Below are positions 21,509 through 29,884 of a stretch of DNA of 29,884 nt, one piece after another. Under the pieces are notes generated by a model. The model did not search any database and was not told the DNA's origin. It saw nothing but the letters and a program-made list of their open reading frames with translations. Numbering within the stretch: position 1 is the first letter of the stretch; each line of letters starts with the position of its first letter. The position numbers were made by a program, and so were the translations under genes. The stretch is from CAZTYW01 sp964617695 (GTDB lineage Bacteria; Chloroflexota; Dehalococcoidia; UBA2247; RBG-13-53-26): the NCBI GenBank assembly GCA_964617695.1, contig CAZTYW010000021.1, positions 1-29,884 on the forward strand, read 5' to 3'.

Positions 21509-21641
21509 GCAGGCAAGCTGGTGCAGGAAATCTCGCCAGTTGAAAGCTGCAAGCGGCCACAACACTTGAACTCACGAGGTCCAGCTGTCAAAACCTGCCA
21601 AGCAAGGAACGGGGGGGCAACCTTGCTCCCAGCTTGCCTGC
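21509..21641. other. Structured element B (closed by a 13-bp inverted repeat)
   Basis: GCAGGCAAGCTGG (21509-21521) and CCAGCTTGCCTGC (21629-21641) pair perfectly. CCTGCCAA (21594-21601) is followed by stem GCAAGG/CCTTGC (21602-21607, 21621-21626) with a G-rich loop, matching the order in element A. Compared with A, the small stem has two compensatory pair changes, a sign that the fold rather than the sequence is kept. The middle is longer than in A. Together with A it fills most of the non-coding gap 20942-21838; I see no gene there. Confidence 0.5.
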
Positions 21642-21698
21642 CGAATCTGCTCATGTGGCCAAAACCAGAATTCTGATCAACCCCAGGTCAATTCTACA

Positions 21699-21718
21699 GG
21701 AAAACCGCCGTGTTTTCC
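21699..21718. terminator. Hairpin downstream of hypE
   Basis: GGAAAAC (21699-21705) and GTTTTCC (21712-21718) form a perfect 7-bp stem with a 6-base loop, about 120 bases after the hypE stop on the minus strand. No clear U-run follows, so termination is uncertain. Confidence 0.3.
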
Positions 21719-21838
21719 ACTCGGTATGCCCCTGCAGCGCACCCTACAACATGAGGACGGCCATAGAGAACTGCCGCTGCAACTGTCCTCAAGCGTTTCC
21801 AGAGCCCGAACGGATGGTGGTGGGACTCTACCTATGCT

Positions 21839-22855
21839 TCAGCAGATTCTCGGCAGCGGGTCTCCGACCAGCATGTCAACTATCCGCCACGCCCCCAACT
21901 TCGTCCTCATGACCACCCTGCCCGGCCTGTCCTGGCTCACCTCTCCGATAATGGCGGCATGCCTCCCATAGGTGGCCTGCCTCATCCTGTCAAGGACTGG
22001 TTCCGCGTCCTGCGGCACCACTATCGCCACCAGCTTACCCTCGTTGGCCACGTAGAGCGGGTCAAAGCCCAGCATCTCACAGGCAGCGCGCACTTCCTGC
22101 CTCACCGGTATCTTATCTTCCTCGATCGCAATACCCACTCCCGACTGCGCTGCCAACTCGTTCAAAGTAGTGGCCAGCCCGCCTCTGGTAGGGTCGCGAA
22201 GGCAGTGAATCTGAGAGCTGACCTCGATCATCTCGGCTACCAGCCTGTTCAAAGGAGCACAGTCAGATTCCAGTTCAGTTGAGAAACCCAACCCCTCCCG
22301 CTGGCTGAGGACAGCGATCCCGTGATCACCAACGCTTCCGCTGACAATTACCTTGTCTCCCGGTTGAGCCTTTGAGCCCGATATCTCTACCCCGGCTGGA
22401 ATGACTCCCAGGCCAGAAGTATTGACGAACAGTCTGTCAGCGCTACCCTTGTTGACTACCTTGGTATCCCCCGTAACAACCTGGGCACCCGCTTCCGAGG
22501 CTGCGGCCTGCACCGAGCGCACTATGCGCATCAGGTCATCTTGAGCAAAGCCTTCCTCAACAATAAAAGCCAGGCTCAGGTAGAGTGGCACAGCCCCGGT
22601 CATGGACAGGTCGTTCACCGTCCCACACACAGCCAGCCGTCCAATGTCACCCCCAGGAAAGAATATGGGATTGACCACATAGCTGTCAGTCGTAAAGGCC
22701 AGCCTACCGCTGAGTTCAAACACGGCGGAGTCATCCAGCTTTTCGAGCAGAGGGTTGGCAAGCGCCTTAACGAAACCTTTCTCCACCAGCTCATGGGCCA
22801 GTCTCCCACCGCTGCCGTGCGCCAGAAGGACCCTGTCACTCACTGCCGTCTCCAT
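21839..22855 (-). CDS. hypE: Hydrogenase maturation protein HypE
   Basis: A 338-residue HypE of the PurM/AIR-synthetase-like fold. Motifs include AHGSGGRLAHELV at about 12-24, DDSAVFEL, TVNDLSMTGA, VTGDTKVV and CLRDPTRGGLATTLNE. The chain ends in PRIC; this C-terminal Cys accepts the carbamoyl group from HypF, which HypE dehydrates with ATP to a thiocyanate, the source of the CN ligands of [NiFe] hydrogenase. Full length for the family. The start at 22855 lies 20 bases inside the end of hypD, so it is translationally coupled. It is the last gene of the hyp unit. Confidence 0.97.
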   Translation of the reverse strand: METAVSDRVLLAHGSGGRLAHELVEKGFVKALANPLLEKLDDSAVFELSGRLAFTTDSYVVNPIFFPGGDIGRLAVCGTVNDLSMTGAVPLYLSLAFIVEEGFAQDDLMRIVRSVQAAASEAGAQVVTGDTKVVNKGSADRLFVNTSGLGVIPAGVEISGSKAQPGDKVIVSGSVGDHGIAVLSQREGLGFSTELESDCAPLNRLVAEMIEVSSQIHCLRDPTRGGLATTLNELAAQSGVGIAIEEDKIPVRQEVRAACEMLGFDPLYVANEGKLVAIVVPQDAEPVLDRMRQATYGRHAAIIGEVSQDRPGRVVMRTKLGAWRIVDMLVGDPLPRIC

Positions 22856-23927
22856 ACAGGTAATAGGCAGCGCAGCTTCCTTCGGAAGAGACCATGCAGG
22901 GCCCTACCGGCGTGCCGGGCGTGCAAAGCGTGCCGAACAGCTTGCAGTCGCGAGGAGTCTTGACCGCCCTCAGGATCTCCCCGCAAATGCATCCCTTTGG
23001 CCGCAGAGTAGGGCCGGGATCGAAGTCGAAGGCAACCTCGGCATCGAAGCGCTCGAATTCCTTCCTGATCTTGAGGCCACTGTCAACGACCAGACCCATG
23101 CCCCGCCACTGCGCCGGGCACGCCTCAAATACCTGGTACATCAGCTCCCCGGCATGCTGGTTACCCTCTGGGCGCACTCCACGCCGATAGGCGATCTCCA
23201 CTCTCGACTCGCCCCTCTCGATCTGCGACACCAGCATGTCGACACATTGAAGGACATCCAGCGGCTCAAACCCGGCCACCACACAGGCTATGCCATAGTC
23301 GCGGGCGATGAACTCCCACGGTCTGGAGCCTATAATGGCGCTCACGTGTCCGGGACATACAAGTCCGTCGATCTTGACTTCCCCCATATCCAGCAGCGCT
23401 TTTATCACCGGCGGGCATAGCTTGTGCAGAGAGAGAATGAAGTAGTTAGCTATCCCTTCTTGTTCGGCCTGGAGAACCGAGGCCGCAATCGTTGGGGCTG
23501 TAGTCTCAAACCCGACGCCGAGAAAGACCACAGACTTGAGCCGGTTCTGGCGGGCTATCTCAAGCGCGTCAAGGGTGGAGTAGACGATGCGGACATCCGC
23601 CCCATCGGCCCTGACCTCCTGAAGGCTGGAACGGCTGCCAGGAACCTTGAGCATATCGCCGAAGGTGGTCAAGATCATGTCCGGAGCCCTGGCCAGGGCA
23701 ATAGCTTTATCCAGGTCCGCATTGTCGGTAACGCAAACAGGACAACCAGGACCGGAGAGCATCTCCACGGTGGTCGGGAGCAATTGGCGAACGCCGTGCT
23801 TCAGAATGGCAAAGGTATGTCCACCGCAGAACTCCATGAGTCGGACTCTCCTGGTAGAATTGCGTCGAATCCTACCAGCCAGCCCCAGGGCGAGTTCCGA
23901 AGTGCGGAATTCGTCAATGAACCTCAT
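22836..23927 (-). CDS. hypD: Hydrogenase maturation protein HypD
   Basis: A 363-residue HypD, the Fe-S scaffold on which Fe(CN)2CO is built together with HypC. Family motifs are in place: MEFCGGHTF (C34, H37), SGPGCPVC (C62, C65), FLGVGFETTAPT near 147, and GLVCPGHVSAIIG. The C-terminal part has GCICGEIL, CKLFGTLCTP and GPCMVSSEGSC, cysteines that hold the 4Fe-4S cluster. The ATG at 23927 overlaps the hypC stop by 4 bases (ATGA). The 3' end overlaps hypE. All key cysteines are seen, so it should be functional. Confidence 0.97.
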   Translation of the reverse strand: MRFIDEFRTSELALGLAGRIRRNSTRRVRLMEFCGGHTFAILKHGVRQLLPTTVEMLSGPGCPVCVTDNADLDKAIALARAPDMILTTFGDMLKVPGSRSSLQEVRADGADVRIVYSTLDALEIARQNRLKSVVFLGVGFETTAPTIAASVLQAEQEGIANYFILSLHKLCPPVIKALLDMGEVKIDGLVCPGHVSAIIGSRPWEFIARDYGIACVVAGFEPLDVLQCVDMLVSQIERGESRVEIAYRRGVRPEGNQHAGELMYQVFEACPAQWRGMGLVVDSGLKIRKEFERFDAEVAFDFDPGPTLRPKGCICGEILRAVKTPRDCKLFGTLCTPGTPVGPCMVSSEGSCAAYYLYGDGSE

Positions 23928-24157
23928 GCCGGCTCGTCCTCTGACAATTCGGCCATCTCACGAAGCAGCTTCAGCGTTTCATCGGCCTCTTCCTGGCTGA
24001 TCACGCTGATGGCATAGCCTGTGTGGAGCAAGACGTAGTCGCCTGCCTTGGCCTCAGGTGTCAATACCAGGCTGACACGTCGGCTCACGCCCCCGATCTC
24101 AGCTTCAGCCTCGCTGTCCGCAATTGACTTGATCAACGCTGGTATGGCAAGACACAT
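23924..24157 (-). CDS. hypC: Hydrogenase maturation chaperone HypC
   Basis: A 77-residue HypC/HupF protein. The N-terminus MCLAIPALI carries the essential Cys2, which becomes N-terminal after Met removal and binds the iron carried with HypD. The pattern GDYVLLHTGYAISVISQEEADETL is the family C-terminal signature. The start was placed at 24157, where the MCLAIP motif begins, not at the longer in-frame ATG at 24214. It brings the Fe(CN)2CO group to the hydrogenase large subunit precursor. It follows hypF by 60 bases and overlaps hypD by 4. Confidence 0.96.
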   Translation of the reverse strand: MCLAIPALIKSIADSEAEAEIGGVSRRVSLVLTPEAKAGDYVLLHTGYAISVISQEEADETLKLLREMAELSEDEPA

Positions 24158-24217
24158 AGCTTTGCTCGAATCCCCCGTTCTCTCTTGTGTCGCGACATGG
24201 CGCTCTTCATCCAAACA

Positions 24218-26512
24218 TCAGGAAGCAGCAAATTGAGCGATCACTGCCTGCCCCAGGGATATCCCTCCATCGTTGCACGGCACCTGGCGGTGAGTCAGCA
24301 CGCGAAAACCCTCTCGTTCCAGAGCCGCTGCTACCAGCCGAGACAGCACTCGGTTTTGAAACACTCCACCGCTCAAGGCAACCAGCCCTATCCCCGTTTC
24401 GCCCGATATCAACTGACACATCCGAACGATGATGTCGCCCACGGTCCTGTGGAACCGGGCTGATATGGCCGCAACGGGAACGCCCTCCCTCACATCATCC
24501 AGGACCGCCGAGACCAGCCCTCCCAACCTGACGACCCTGAGCCGGTCTTCCTCGTCAATCGAAAAGGGATACGAGTCGAAATCCCTTCGGTCCACGTCAT
24601 CTGGAGCCAGCATCTCCAGCTCGATGGCAGCCTGCGCCTCGTAGTCTATGATGCCGCGAACCCCGGCCAGGGCGGACACTGCATCAAACAGGCGCCCAGC
24701 ACTGGAGGTCTGAGGGCAATTGAGCCCTCGCTCAAGCTGCCGCCTGATGACGGAGAGCTCGTCTTGACTGAGCCAGGACAGGACGGGCAGGCCCTCCAGC
24801 GAGACGTCCCGCCCCAGGAGCCCGTAGAGGTAACCCAGAGCCATGCGATAGGGCCTCAATATGGCTGCGGCGCCACCGGGCATTGGCACATATTCCAGAT
24901 GCCCGACTCTGGCGAATGCTCTCCAGTCACCAACCAGGAACTCACCACCCCAGACGGTGCCATCGGCACCGTACCCCGTACCGTCAAACATCACCCCGAT
25001 CGCCTGCTGGTCAACCCCATTGTCCACCAGGCAACTGGCCAGATGAGCGTGATGGTGTTGCACAGGCACAAACTTCAAGCCGTGCCCGTCTTGAGACCTG
25101 AGGTCCTCGGCATATTTGGTGGACAGGTACTCCGGATGAAGGTCATAGGCAATGATCTCGGGCTCGACGCGAAACAACCTCTTGTACAGCTCGATGGTAG
25201 TCTCGAAGTGTTCCAGGGTCTCCTGGTTCTCCATGTCGCCTATATGCTGAGATACAAAAGCGTGTTGGTCCTTGGTCAGGCAGAAGGTGTTTTTCTCTTC
25301 GGCGCCGCAGGCGAGGGTCTGGCGAGTCCTGAACGGCAGGAAGATGGGATAGGGTGCATACCCACGAGCCCGCCTTGCGGCCTGAGGCGTACCCCGCTCC
25401 ACCACGAAGACACTATCGTCATACCTGGAATAGATGCCCCGGTTATGTAACAAGAAGTAATCCGCGATATTGCCCAGCCTTTTCAGTGCCTCATCGTTGT
25501 CCCTGGCAATCGGCTCCTCGCTCAAGTTGCCGCTGGTCATAACCAGTGGCAGCCCCGCTTCCCTCAGCAGCAGGTGATGAAGAGGAGTGTAAGGCAACAT
25601 CGCCCCCAGATAATTGGTGCCTGGAGCTATCTCCCGGCAGACAGCAAACCCCTCTTTCCTGCGAAGAAGCACGATGGGGCACTGCGGGGACGACAGAAGC
25701 CGTTCCTCATCGGCAGACACCTGGCAGTGTCTCTTCACCTCCTCCACGGACGTCATCATCACCGCCAGCGGTTTGGATGGACGCTTCTTTCTATCCCGCA
25801 GCACCTTGACCGTCGCTTCATTCGTAGCGTCGCAGGCAAGAAGGAACCCTCCCAGCCCCTTGACGGCCAGGACCTTCCCCTCCCTCAGCAATTGACCTGC
25901 GGTTTGGAGCATATCGCTGCAGTGAACGGGTGCGCCCCGCCTGTCGACAAGCTCCAATCCGGGCCCACACTCCGGACAGGCGTTGGGCTGGGCATGAAAG
26001 CGCCGGTCCAAAGGATCGTCATACTCCTGCTGGCACTCGGGACACATCTTGAAATCCCTCATGGTGGTCTTGGGACGATCGTACGGTATGTCCTCGATGA
26101 TAGTGAAGCGAGGCCCGCAGTTGGTGCAGTTGGTGAAGGGATAGTGATAGCGCCTGTCACCGGGAGACAGGACCTCCTTCTGGCACTCTCCACAGGTGGC
26201 AATATCCGGCGAGACGAGTTGATACTTTCCTGCCTCGGCACGGCTCTTCCTGATCCCAAAGCCTGAGTAGCCTTCAAACCTGGCCGGCTCAGTGGTGATG
26301 TCCTGGATGCTTGCCATGGGAGGCGCCTCGGCCCGAAGCGCCAGGACAAACCGGTCAACCGCCTCCTCCTCACCTTCGACAGCAATCTGCACGCTTCCAG
26401 ACGTGTTGCGTACCCAGCCAGCCAGGCCACACTCGTGGGCCAACCTGTAGACAAAGGGCCTGAAACCGACCCCCTGCACAACGCCACGCACGGCAATCCG
26501 CAACGACTTCAT
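24218..26512 (-). CDS. hypF: Carbamoyltransferase HypF
   Basis: A 764-residue HypF with all four parts. Residues 1-90 are the acylphosphatase-like domain (RGVVQGVGFRPFVYRLA). Residues about 105-180 hold two zinc-finger modules (CGEC, CTNC and CPEC, CPEC). Residues about 200-380 are a YrdC-like domain with KGLGGFLLACDA and KRPSKPLAVM. The C-terminal Kae1-like part has PVQHHHAHLASC, FDGTGYGADGT and ALSGGVFQN. It turns carbamoyl phosphate and ATP into carbamoyl-adenylate and loads HypE. The ATG at 26512 was chosen because the acylphosphatase domain starts there. It precedes hypC in the same direction. Confidence 0.97.
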   Translation of the reverse strand: MKSLRIAVRGVVQGVGFRPFVYRLAHECGLAGWVRNTSGSVQIAVEGEEEAVDRFVLALRAEAPPMASIQDITTEPARFEGYSGFGIRKSRAEAGKYQLVSPDIATCGECQKEVLSPGDRRYHYPFTNCTNCGPRFTIIEDIPYDRPKTTMRDFKMCPECQQEYDDPLDRRFHAQPNACPECGPGLELVDRRGAPVHCSDMLQTAGQLLREGKVLAVKGLGGFLLACDATNEATVKVLRDRKKRPSKPLAVMMTSVEEVKRHCQVSADEERLLSSPQCPIVLLRRKEGFAVCREIAPGTNYLGAMLPYTPLHHLLLREAGLPLVMTSGNLSEEPIARDNDEALKRLGNIADYFLLHNRGIYSRYDDSVFVVERGTPQAARRARGYAPYPIFLPFRTRQTLACGAEEKNTFCLTKDQHAFVSQHIGDMENQETLEHFETTIELYKRLFRVEPEIIAYDLHPEYLSTKYAEDLRSQDGHGLKFVPVQHHHAHLASCLVDNGVDQQAIGVMFDGTGYGADGTVWGGEFLVGDWRAFARVGHLEYVPMPGGAAAILRPYRMALGYLYGLLGRDVSLEGLPVLSWLSQDELSVIRRQLERGLNCPQTSSAGRLFDAVSALAGVRGIIDYEAQAAIELEMLAPDDVDRRDFDSYPFSIDEEDRLRVVRLGGLVSAVLDDVREGVPVAAISARFHRTVGDIIVRMCQLISGETGIGLVALSGGVFQNRVLSRLVAAALEREGFRVLTHRQVPCNDGGISLGQAVIAQFAAS

Positions 26513-26591
26513 GGTCTCAACTCTTGTCATCACCCGCCAAACGCTCTGTCGCACAAGACTATGGAATAGTCCGCTGCTCCTGAGGCCCCCT

Positions 26592-28520
26592 CTATAATTC
26601 GGCCATCACCTTGCCCATGTGAGAAGTATCGTACCCGCCGAGCTTCTCCACGTCCACTCTGAAATGCGGATCGTCAAGGGTGGTGAGCATCGGCTGCAGA
26701 AAAGGGCTTTCATAGTAACGCCGTGGTATGACCAGGTCGTATCTCTCCTTCAATAGGGGAACGAAGTCGAGGCCCAGAGCTGTGGCAGCCGCTCTGATCC
26801 CCAGTCCGACATCGGCCGTGCCAGCAGCCACAGCCGAAGCAACGGCCAGATGGGTCACTTCAACACGGTCATATCCCACGATGCGCGCCGCCTCGATCCC
26901 CATCTCCTTCATCTTGAAATCCAGCAGTACTCGGGTACCCGCCCCTCTCTGACGATTGACAAAGCTCACGCCCGGACTCAGCAAGTCCGTCAGACTGCAG
27001 ACCCCCTTCGGATTGCCCCTCACCACCATAAGCCCTTGCTCTCGGTAGACTAGGTTGACTATAACCACCTCCACCTCACCGAGCATGCGCCTGACGTGTG
27101 GCACATTGTACTCGCCACTCTCCTCATCCAGCAGGTGAGAGCCGGCGACGTGGGCTTCACCCTGTTTCAGGGCCAGAAGGCCACCCAGACTGCCTACATT
27201 CGAAGACGACAGGGTTCTCTGAGGATAGCGCCTGTGCAGATGGTTAGCCAGGACGTCCAGAGTCAGATCATGGCTCCCGCTGACTACAATGGCGTTCTCC
27301 ACCTCTTCCAGCCTGCCGAGAAGCTCCACCTGGACCTTCTGTCCTTCGTGAATTCCCTCGCTACCGCGAGGAATGCGCACCAGGCCATCAGCACGCACCA
27401 GCGACATGGTCGCGCCCGCACCCCTCTGCAGCGGGGTGGCTACCAGCCTGTCTCCCACTCTGCCGACTCTCACTCGCAAGAACTCATCCTCCCCCATGGG
27501 CGAGAACACCTTACGGGTCATCACCGCCTCAATAGTTGGCCGCCCTGGAGGACAGCTACCCGCCAGCCGATGCACAAGAGGCTTGACGAAGAGTTCCAGA
27601 GTGAGCACTGCCGACACCGGGTACCCCGGAGTGCCGACCACCGGTTTACCCTGGACGACACTCAGGACTACCGGATGGCCAGGGCGAATGGCCACTCCAT
27701 GCACTATCACCCTCCCCAGATCAGCCAGAAGCGACGCGGTGAAGTCCCGTCTGCCCGCTGAAGCACCCGCGTTCAGCACCACCACATCGTGCTCATTCAC
27801 TGCCCTCTGCACTGTGCTGCTCAACTCCTCATGGTCGTCGACCACAGGCGCAAACCGCACAGGCGCCCCTCCCCACTGGCCGACCAGTCCAGCCAGCACC
27901 AGGGAGTTCGACTCAATAATGTCTCCGGGTTTGGGACTCTCCGTGGGCGACACCAGCTCCGAACCGGTGGGGATTATGGCCACCCGCGGCTTGCGTCTCA
28001 CCAGCACCCGGCTTATACCTGCCTGGGCAACGGCTCCCAGATCGTGCGGTCTCAGGGTATGCCCCTCAGGCATCAGTAGCTGCGAAGCCACGATGTCCTC
28101 CCCGGTGAGGCGAACATGCTGCCAGGGAGCAACAGGCGACATTAGCTCTATTGTATCTTCGCCCACGCGGTGCACGTTTTCTATCATAACCACAGCGTCG
28201 AAACCGGCGGGCAGGGGCCTCCCAGTGTCTACCCACTGGGCTTGCTCCCCAATCCTCAGCCGAACCGGCGACGTCTCGGAGGCACCACCGGTGTCATCAG
28301 ATCGGATGGCCACTCCATCCATTGCTGCAGCATGGTAGTGAGGAGATGAGATCTTTGCCCAGACTGGCTCAGCAGTAACCCTGCCCAGTGCTTCATCAAG
28401 AGACACGTACTCGCCAGCAGTGGGCGCCAGGCTGCCTGTCTCCTCCAGCGCAGCAAGGAATCTGCCCAGCGCTTCATCCAGGGGGATGTCTTCGAGATAG
28501 AAGTGCCTGTGTTCGGCCAT
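26592..28520 (-). CDS. MoeA fused to a periplasmic-binding-like (PBP) domain
   Basis: A 642-residue protein. Residues 1 to about 410 are MoeA: AMDGVAIRSDD, DTGRPLPAGFDAVVMIE, PTGSELVSP and GTPGYPVSAVLTLELFV are visible. Residues about 415-642 form a PBP-like domain (IVVSGSHDLTLDVLA, SSNVGSLGGLLAL, FVNRQRGAGTRVLLD), as in the LysR-substrate/molybdate-binding-like domain attached to some prokaryotic MoeA proteins. There is no HTH or signal peptide, so the domain is cytoplasmic and may sense or bring an anion such as molybdate or tungstate (inference). GTPGYP differs from the GLPGNP of the neighbouring MoeA, so the two copies may handle different metals or steps. It starts 13 bases after the moeA stop. 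Confidence 0.92.
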   Translation of the reverse strand: MAEHRHFYLEDIPLDEALGRFLAALEETGSLAPTAGEYVSLDEALGRVTAEPVWAKISSPHYHAAAMDGVAIRSDDTGGASETSPVRLRIGEQAQWVDTGRPLPAGFDAVVMIENVHRVGEDTIELMSPVAPWQHVRLTGEDIVASQLLMPEGHTLRPHDLGAVAQAGISRVLVRRKPRVAIIPTGSELVSPTESPKPGDIIESNSLVLAGLVGQWGGAPVRFAPVVDDHEELSSTVQRAVNEHDVVVLNAGASAGRRDFTASLLADLGRVIVHGVAIRPGHPVVLSVVQGKPVVGTPGYPVSAVLTLELFVKPLVHRLAGSCPPGRPTIEAVMTRKVFSPMGEDEFLRVRVGRVGDRLVATPLQRGAGATMSLVRADGLVRIPRGSEGIHEGQKVQVELLGRLEEVENAIVVSGSHDLTLDVLANHLHRRYPQRTLSSSNVGSLGGLLALKQGEAHVAGSHLLDEESGEYNVPHVRRMLGEVEVVIVNLVYREQGLMVVRGNPKGVCSLTDLLSPGVSFVNRQRGAGTRVLLDFKMKEMGIEAARIVGYDRVEVTHLAVASAVAAGTADVGLGIRAAATALGLDFVPLLKERYDLVIPRRYYESPFLQPMLTTLDDPHFRVDVEKLGGYDTSHMGKVMAEL

Positions 28521-28533
28521 ATCCGTCTTACGT

Positions 28534-29766
28534 CTAGAACGTCCTCACCAGCACCACGTCACCAGCCGCCAACCCGCTCCTGTCCAAAGGCACTTGAGCT
28601 ATCCCGTCTGCCTTCATCAATGGAAAAAGAAGATTGGACTTGCCAAAGACCGGCTCTGCGTACAGCTCGCCGTCTTTCTCCTCCAACCTGACCGCAACGT
28701 AGTCCTCCCTACCCGTCGCCGACGGAATGTTGCGTGTCAGCCTAGCTTTGAGATCATACGGCCTCGGCAGGTCTCTGCGCCCGCTCAGCCTGTAAATGCA
28801 GGGAGTGACAAAAAGCTCAAAGGTTATCATGGCCGAACCCGGATTGCCCGGAAGGCCGAAGAAAGGCTTCCCGCCCACCGAGGCAATTATGGTCGGTTTG
28901 CCGGGCTTGACAGAAACTCCATGCACCAGTATCCCTGGCTCGCCCAGCGAACCGATGACGTCGGCGGTCATGTCGCGGGTGCTCACCGAGCTGCCAGCGG
29001 ATATCACCACCAGGTCAGCTTCTTCCAGGCCCCTTTCCGCCGCTTCCTTCAGGGCCTGGCGGTCATCCCTCACGATACCCAGGAACATAGTAGTGGCGCC
29101 CACCCTGACAGCAAGGCTGGCCAGGGTGTACGCATTTGTGTTCCTTATCTGGCCCGGTTTCGGCTCATCCTCCGGTGGCACAAGCTCGTCACCGGTGGAG
29201 ATGATAGCCACCACGACCCTCTGGAAGACAGCAACCTGAGTCATGCCCAGAGCCAGCAAGCCGCCGATGTCTTGAGGCCGGATCAGGCTGCCACCCGACA
29301 GCAATGTACCGCCCTGCGCCACATCGTCGCCTATCTGGAGGACGTTCTCCCCCCTGGCCACGGGCCGGACAACCTCAATGGTCGAGGCATCCACCTGGCG
29401 GGTATTCTCTATCATCACCACGGCATCCGCCCCACCAGGCAGCATGCCGCCGGTGTGGATCGTCAGCGCTTCGCCAGCGGAGAGTTGCGTTTTCACCGAC
29501 TCACCCATCATCACTTCGCCTGCTACCGTAAGATAAGCTGGCTGGCTCTCCGAGGCACCGTAGGTATCTTCGGCGCGCACGGCGTAGCCGTCCATGGTCG
29601 ACCGGGCAAAAAAGGGCAGGTCGGCAGGGGCGATCATATCCTGAGCGACTACTCTGCCCATAGAGTCACTGGTGGCTATGGTCTCGACCCTTCCTATCGG
29701 GGACAGGTAAGGCTCCAATCTAAGCCATGCATCGTGGGGGCTGACTACGGTGAACAACTGTGGCAT
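28534..29766 (-). CDS. moeA: Molybdopterin molybdenumtransferase MoeA
   Basis: A 410-residue MoeA, which inserts molybdate into adenylyl-molybdopterin to make Mo cofactor. Motifs include ARSTMDGYAVRAEDT, HTGGMLPGGADAVVMIE, ISTGDELVPP, ISAGSSVSTRDMT and FGLPGNPGSAMITFELFV, all typical. Domain order is complete and length is usual. The ATG at 29766 has only a weak ribosome binding site (TAGGA) and would be near the 5' end of the transcript if the extended -10 at 29778-29786 is used. It is first in the minus-strand run moeA, moeA-PBP, hypF, hypC, hypD, hypE. Confidence 0.96.
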   Translation of the reverse strand: MPQLFTVVSPHDAWLRLEPYLSPIGRVETIATSDSMGRVVAQDMIAPADLPFFARSTMDGYAVRAEDTYGASESQPAYLTVAGEVMMGESVKTQLSAGEALTIHTGGMLPGGADAVVMIENTRQVDASTIEVVRPVARGENVLQIGDDVAQGGTLLSGGSLIRPQDIGGLLALGMTQVAVFQRVVVAIISTGDELVPPEDEPKPGQIRNTNAYTLASLAVRVGATTMFLGIVRDDRQALKEAAERGLEEADLVVISAGSSVSTRDMTADVIGSLGEPGILVHGVSVKPGKPTIIASVGGKPFFGLPGNPGSAMITFELFVTPCIYRLSGRRDLPRPYDLKARLTRNIPSATGREDYVAVRLEEKDGELYAEPVFGKSNLLFPLMKADGIAQVPLDRSGLAAGDVVLVRTF

Positions 29767-29774
29767 TCCTACAG

Positions 29775-29836
29775 ACTAGGTTAGCACGGGGCAGGCCGAA
29801 AAGGCAAACAAAGGACTGTGTGGCACTGGGTTAGCA
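29775..29836. repeat. Direct repeat upstream of moeA
   Basis: ACTAGGTTAGCA (29775-29786) and ACTGGGTTAGCA (29825-29836) match at 11 of 12 positions and are exactly 50 bases apart. Read on the minus strand each contains TGCTAACC, which in the nearer copy can serve as extended -10 (TGc TAACCT) with TTGCCT 18 bases upstream. They may be regulator sites or duplicated promoters. Confidence 0.35.
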
Positions 29837-29884
29837 TTCGGGGGTGTTGTCCGAATTCCCCTGGCTATGGGATTGCTCCTGTTC

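Noticed and set aside
21147..21641. Integron attC sites, retron msr/msd or CRISPR repeats
   Set aside because: No GTTRRRY/RYYYAAC core sites, no reverse transcriptase or integrase nearby, and only two unequal copies.
28594..29784. 396-codon + strand frame
   Set aside because: Entirely antisense to moeA, His/Arg/Gln-rich, no motif.

Overview
The window looks like a chromosomal segment of a Chloroflexota bacterium, most likely of the Dehalococcoidia lineage. This is an inference from gene content: two EthD-domain proteins, class III CoA-transferases, a lone acyl-CoA synthetase alpha subunit, a UPF0200-like kinase overlapping dCMP deaminase, a hypFCDE/moeA cluster, and the GTCATTGCGAGG-type interspersed repeat. 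No rRNA, tRNA, CRISPR array or complete insertion sequence was recognised.

Left part (1-6010, + strand): the 3' end of a DUF3795 cysteine-rich protein, then catabolic-looking genes: EthD protein, extended SDR, acyl-CoA synthetase alpha subunit, classical SDR and a second, larger EthD-like protein. Repeat copies separate some of these units. Next (6161-9702) come a P-loop kinase-like protein overlapping a dCMP deaminase, a TIGR00266/AIM24 protein on the minus strand, and a secreted protein built from a duplicated Gly/aromatic-rich unit of about 126 residues.

Middle part (10186-19974): a good promoter drives a cyclic-di-GMP-I riboswitch with an intrinsic terminator, upstream of a single gene for a protein with a winged-helix-like N-terminus, a Cys-rich core and two 4Fe-4S ferredoxin motifs. 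After a bidirectional terminator come a DUF454 membrane protein, a DegV protein with a strongly structured start region and an abnormal C-terminus, and a pair of CoA-transferases. Only one of the pair keeps the catalytic Asp. They are divergent from a KstD-like flavin dehydrogenase, so SDRs, EthD proteins, CoA-transferases, acyl-CoA synthetase and KstD-like enzyme may together process ring or isoprenoid acyl-CoA substrates (inference). Then follow a 33-residue membrane peptide, a 4-oxalocrotonate tautomerase, a small basic ORF, a truncated UbiB-kinase remnant and an Hsp20 gene with a CIRCE-like site.

Right part (20073-29884, mostly minus strand): an XRE regulator/ImmA-like pair in which the HExxH glutamate is a cysteine, about 0.9 kb of non-coding DNA holding two related hairpin elements with compensatory base changes, and a compact set transcribed right to left: moeA, moeA fused to a periplasmic-binding-like domain, hypF, hypC, hypD, hypE. 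This set makes molybdenum cofactor and the Fe(CN)2CO centre of [NiFe] hydrogenases. hypA, hypB and hydrogenase structural genes are not in the window.

The most promising items for follow-up are the c-di-GMP-switched iron-sulfur protein, the paired hairpin elements at 21147-21641, the structured degV leader and the Cys-for-Glu ImmA-like protein.
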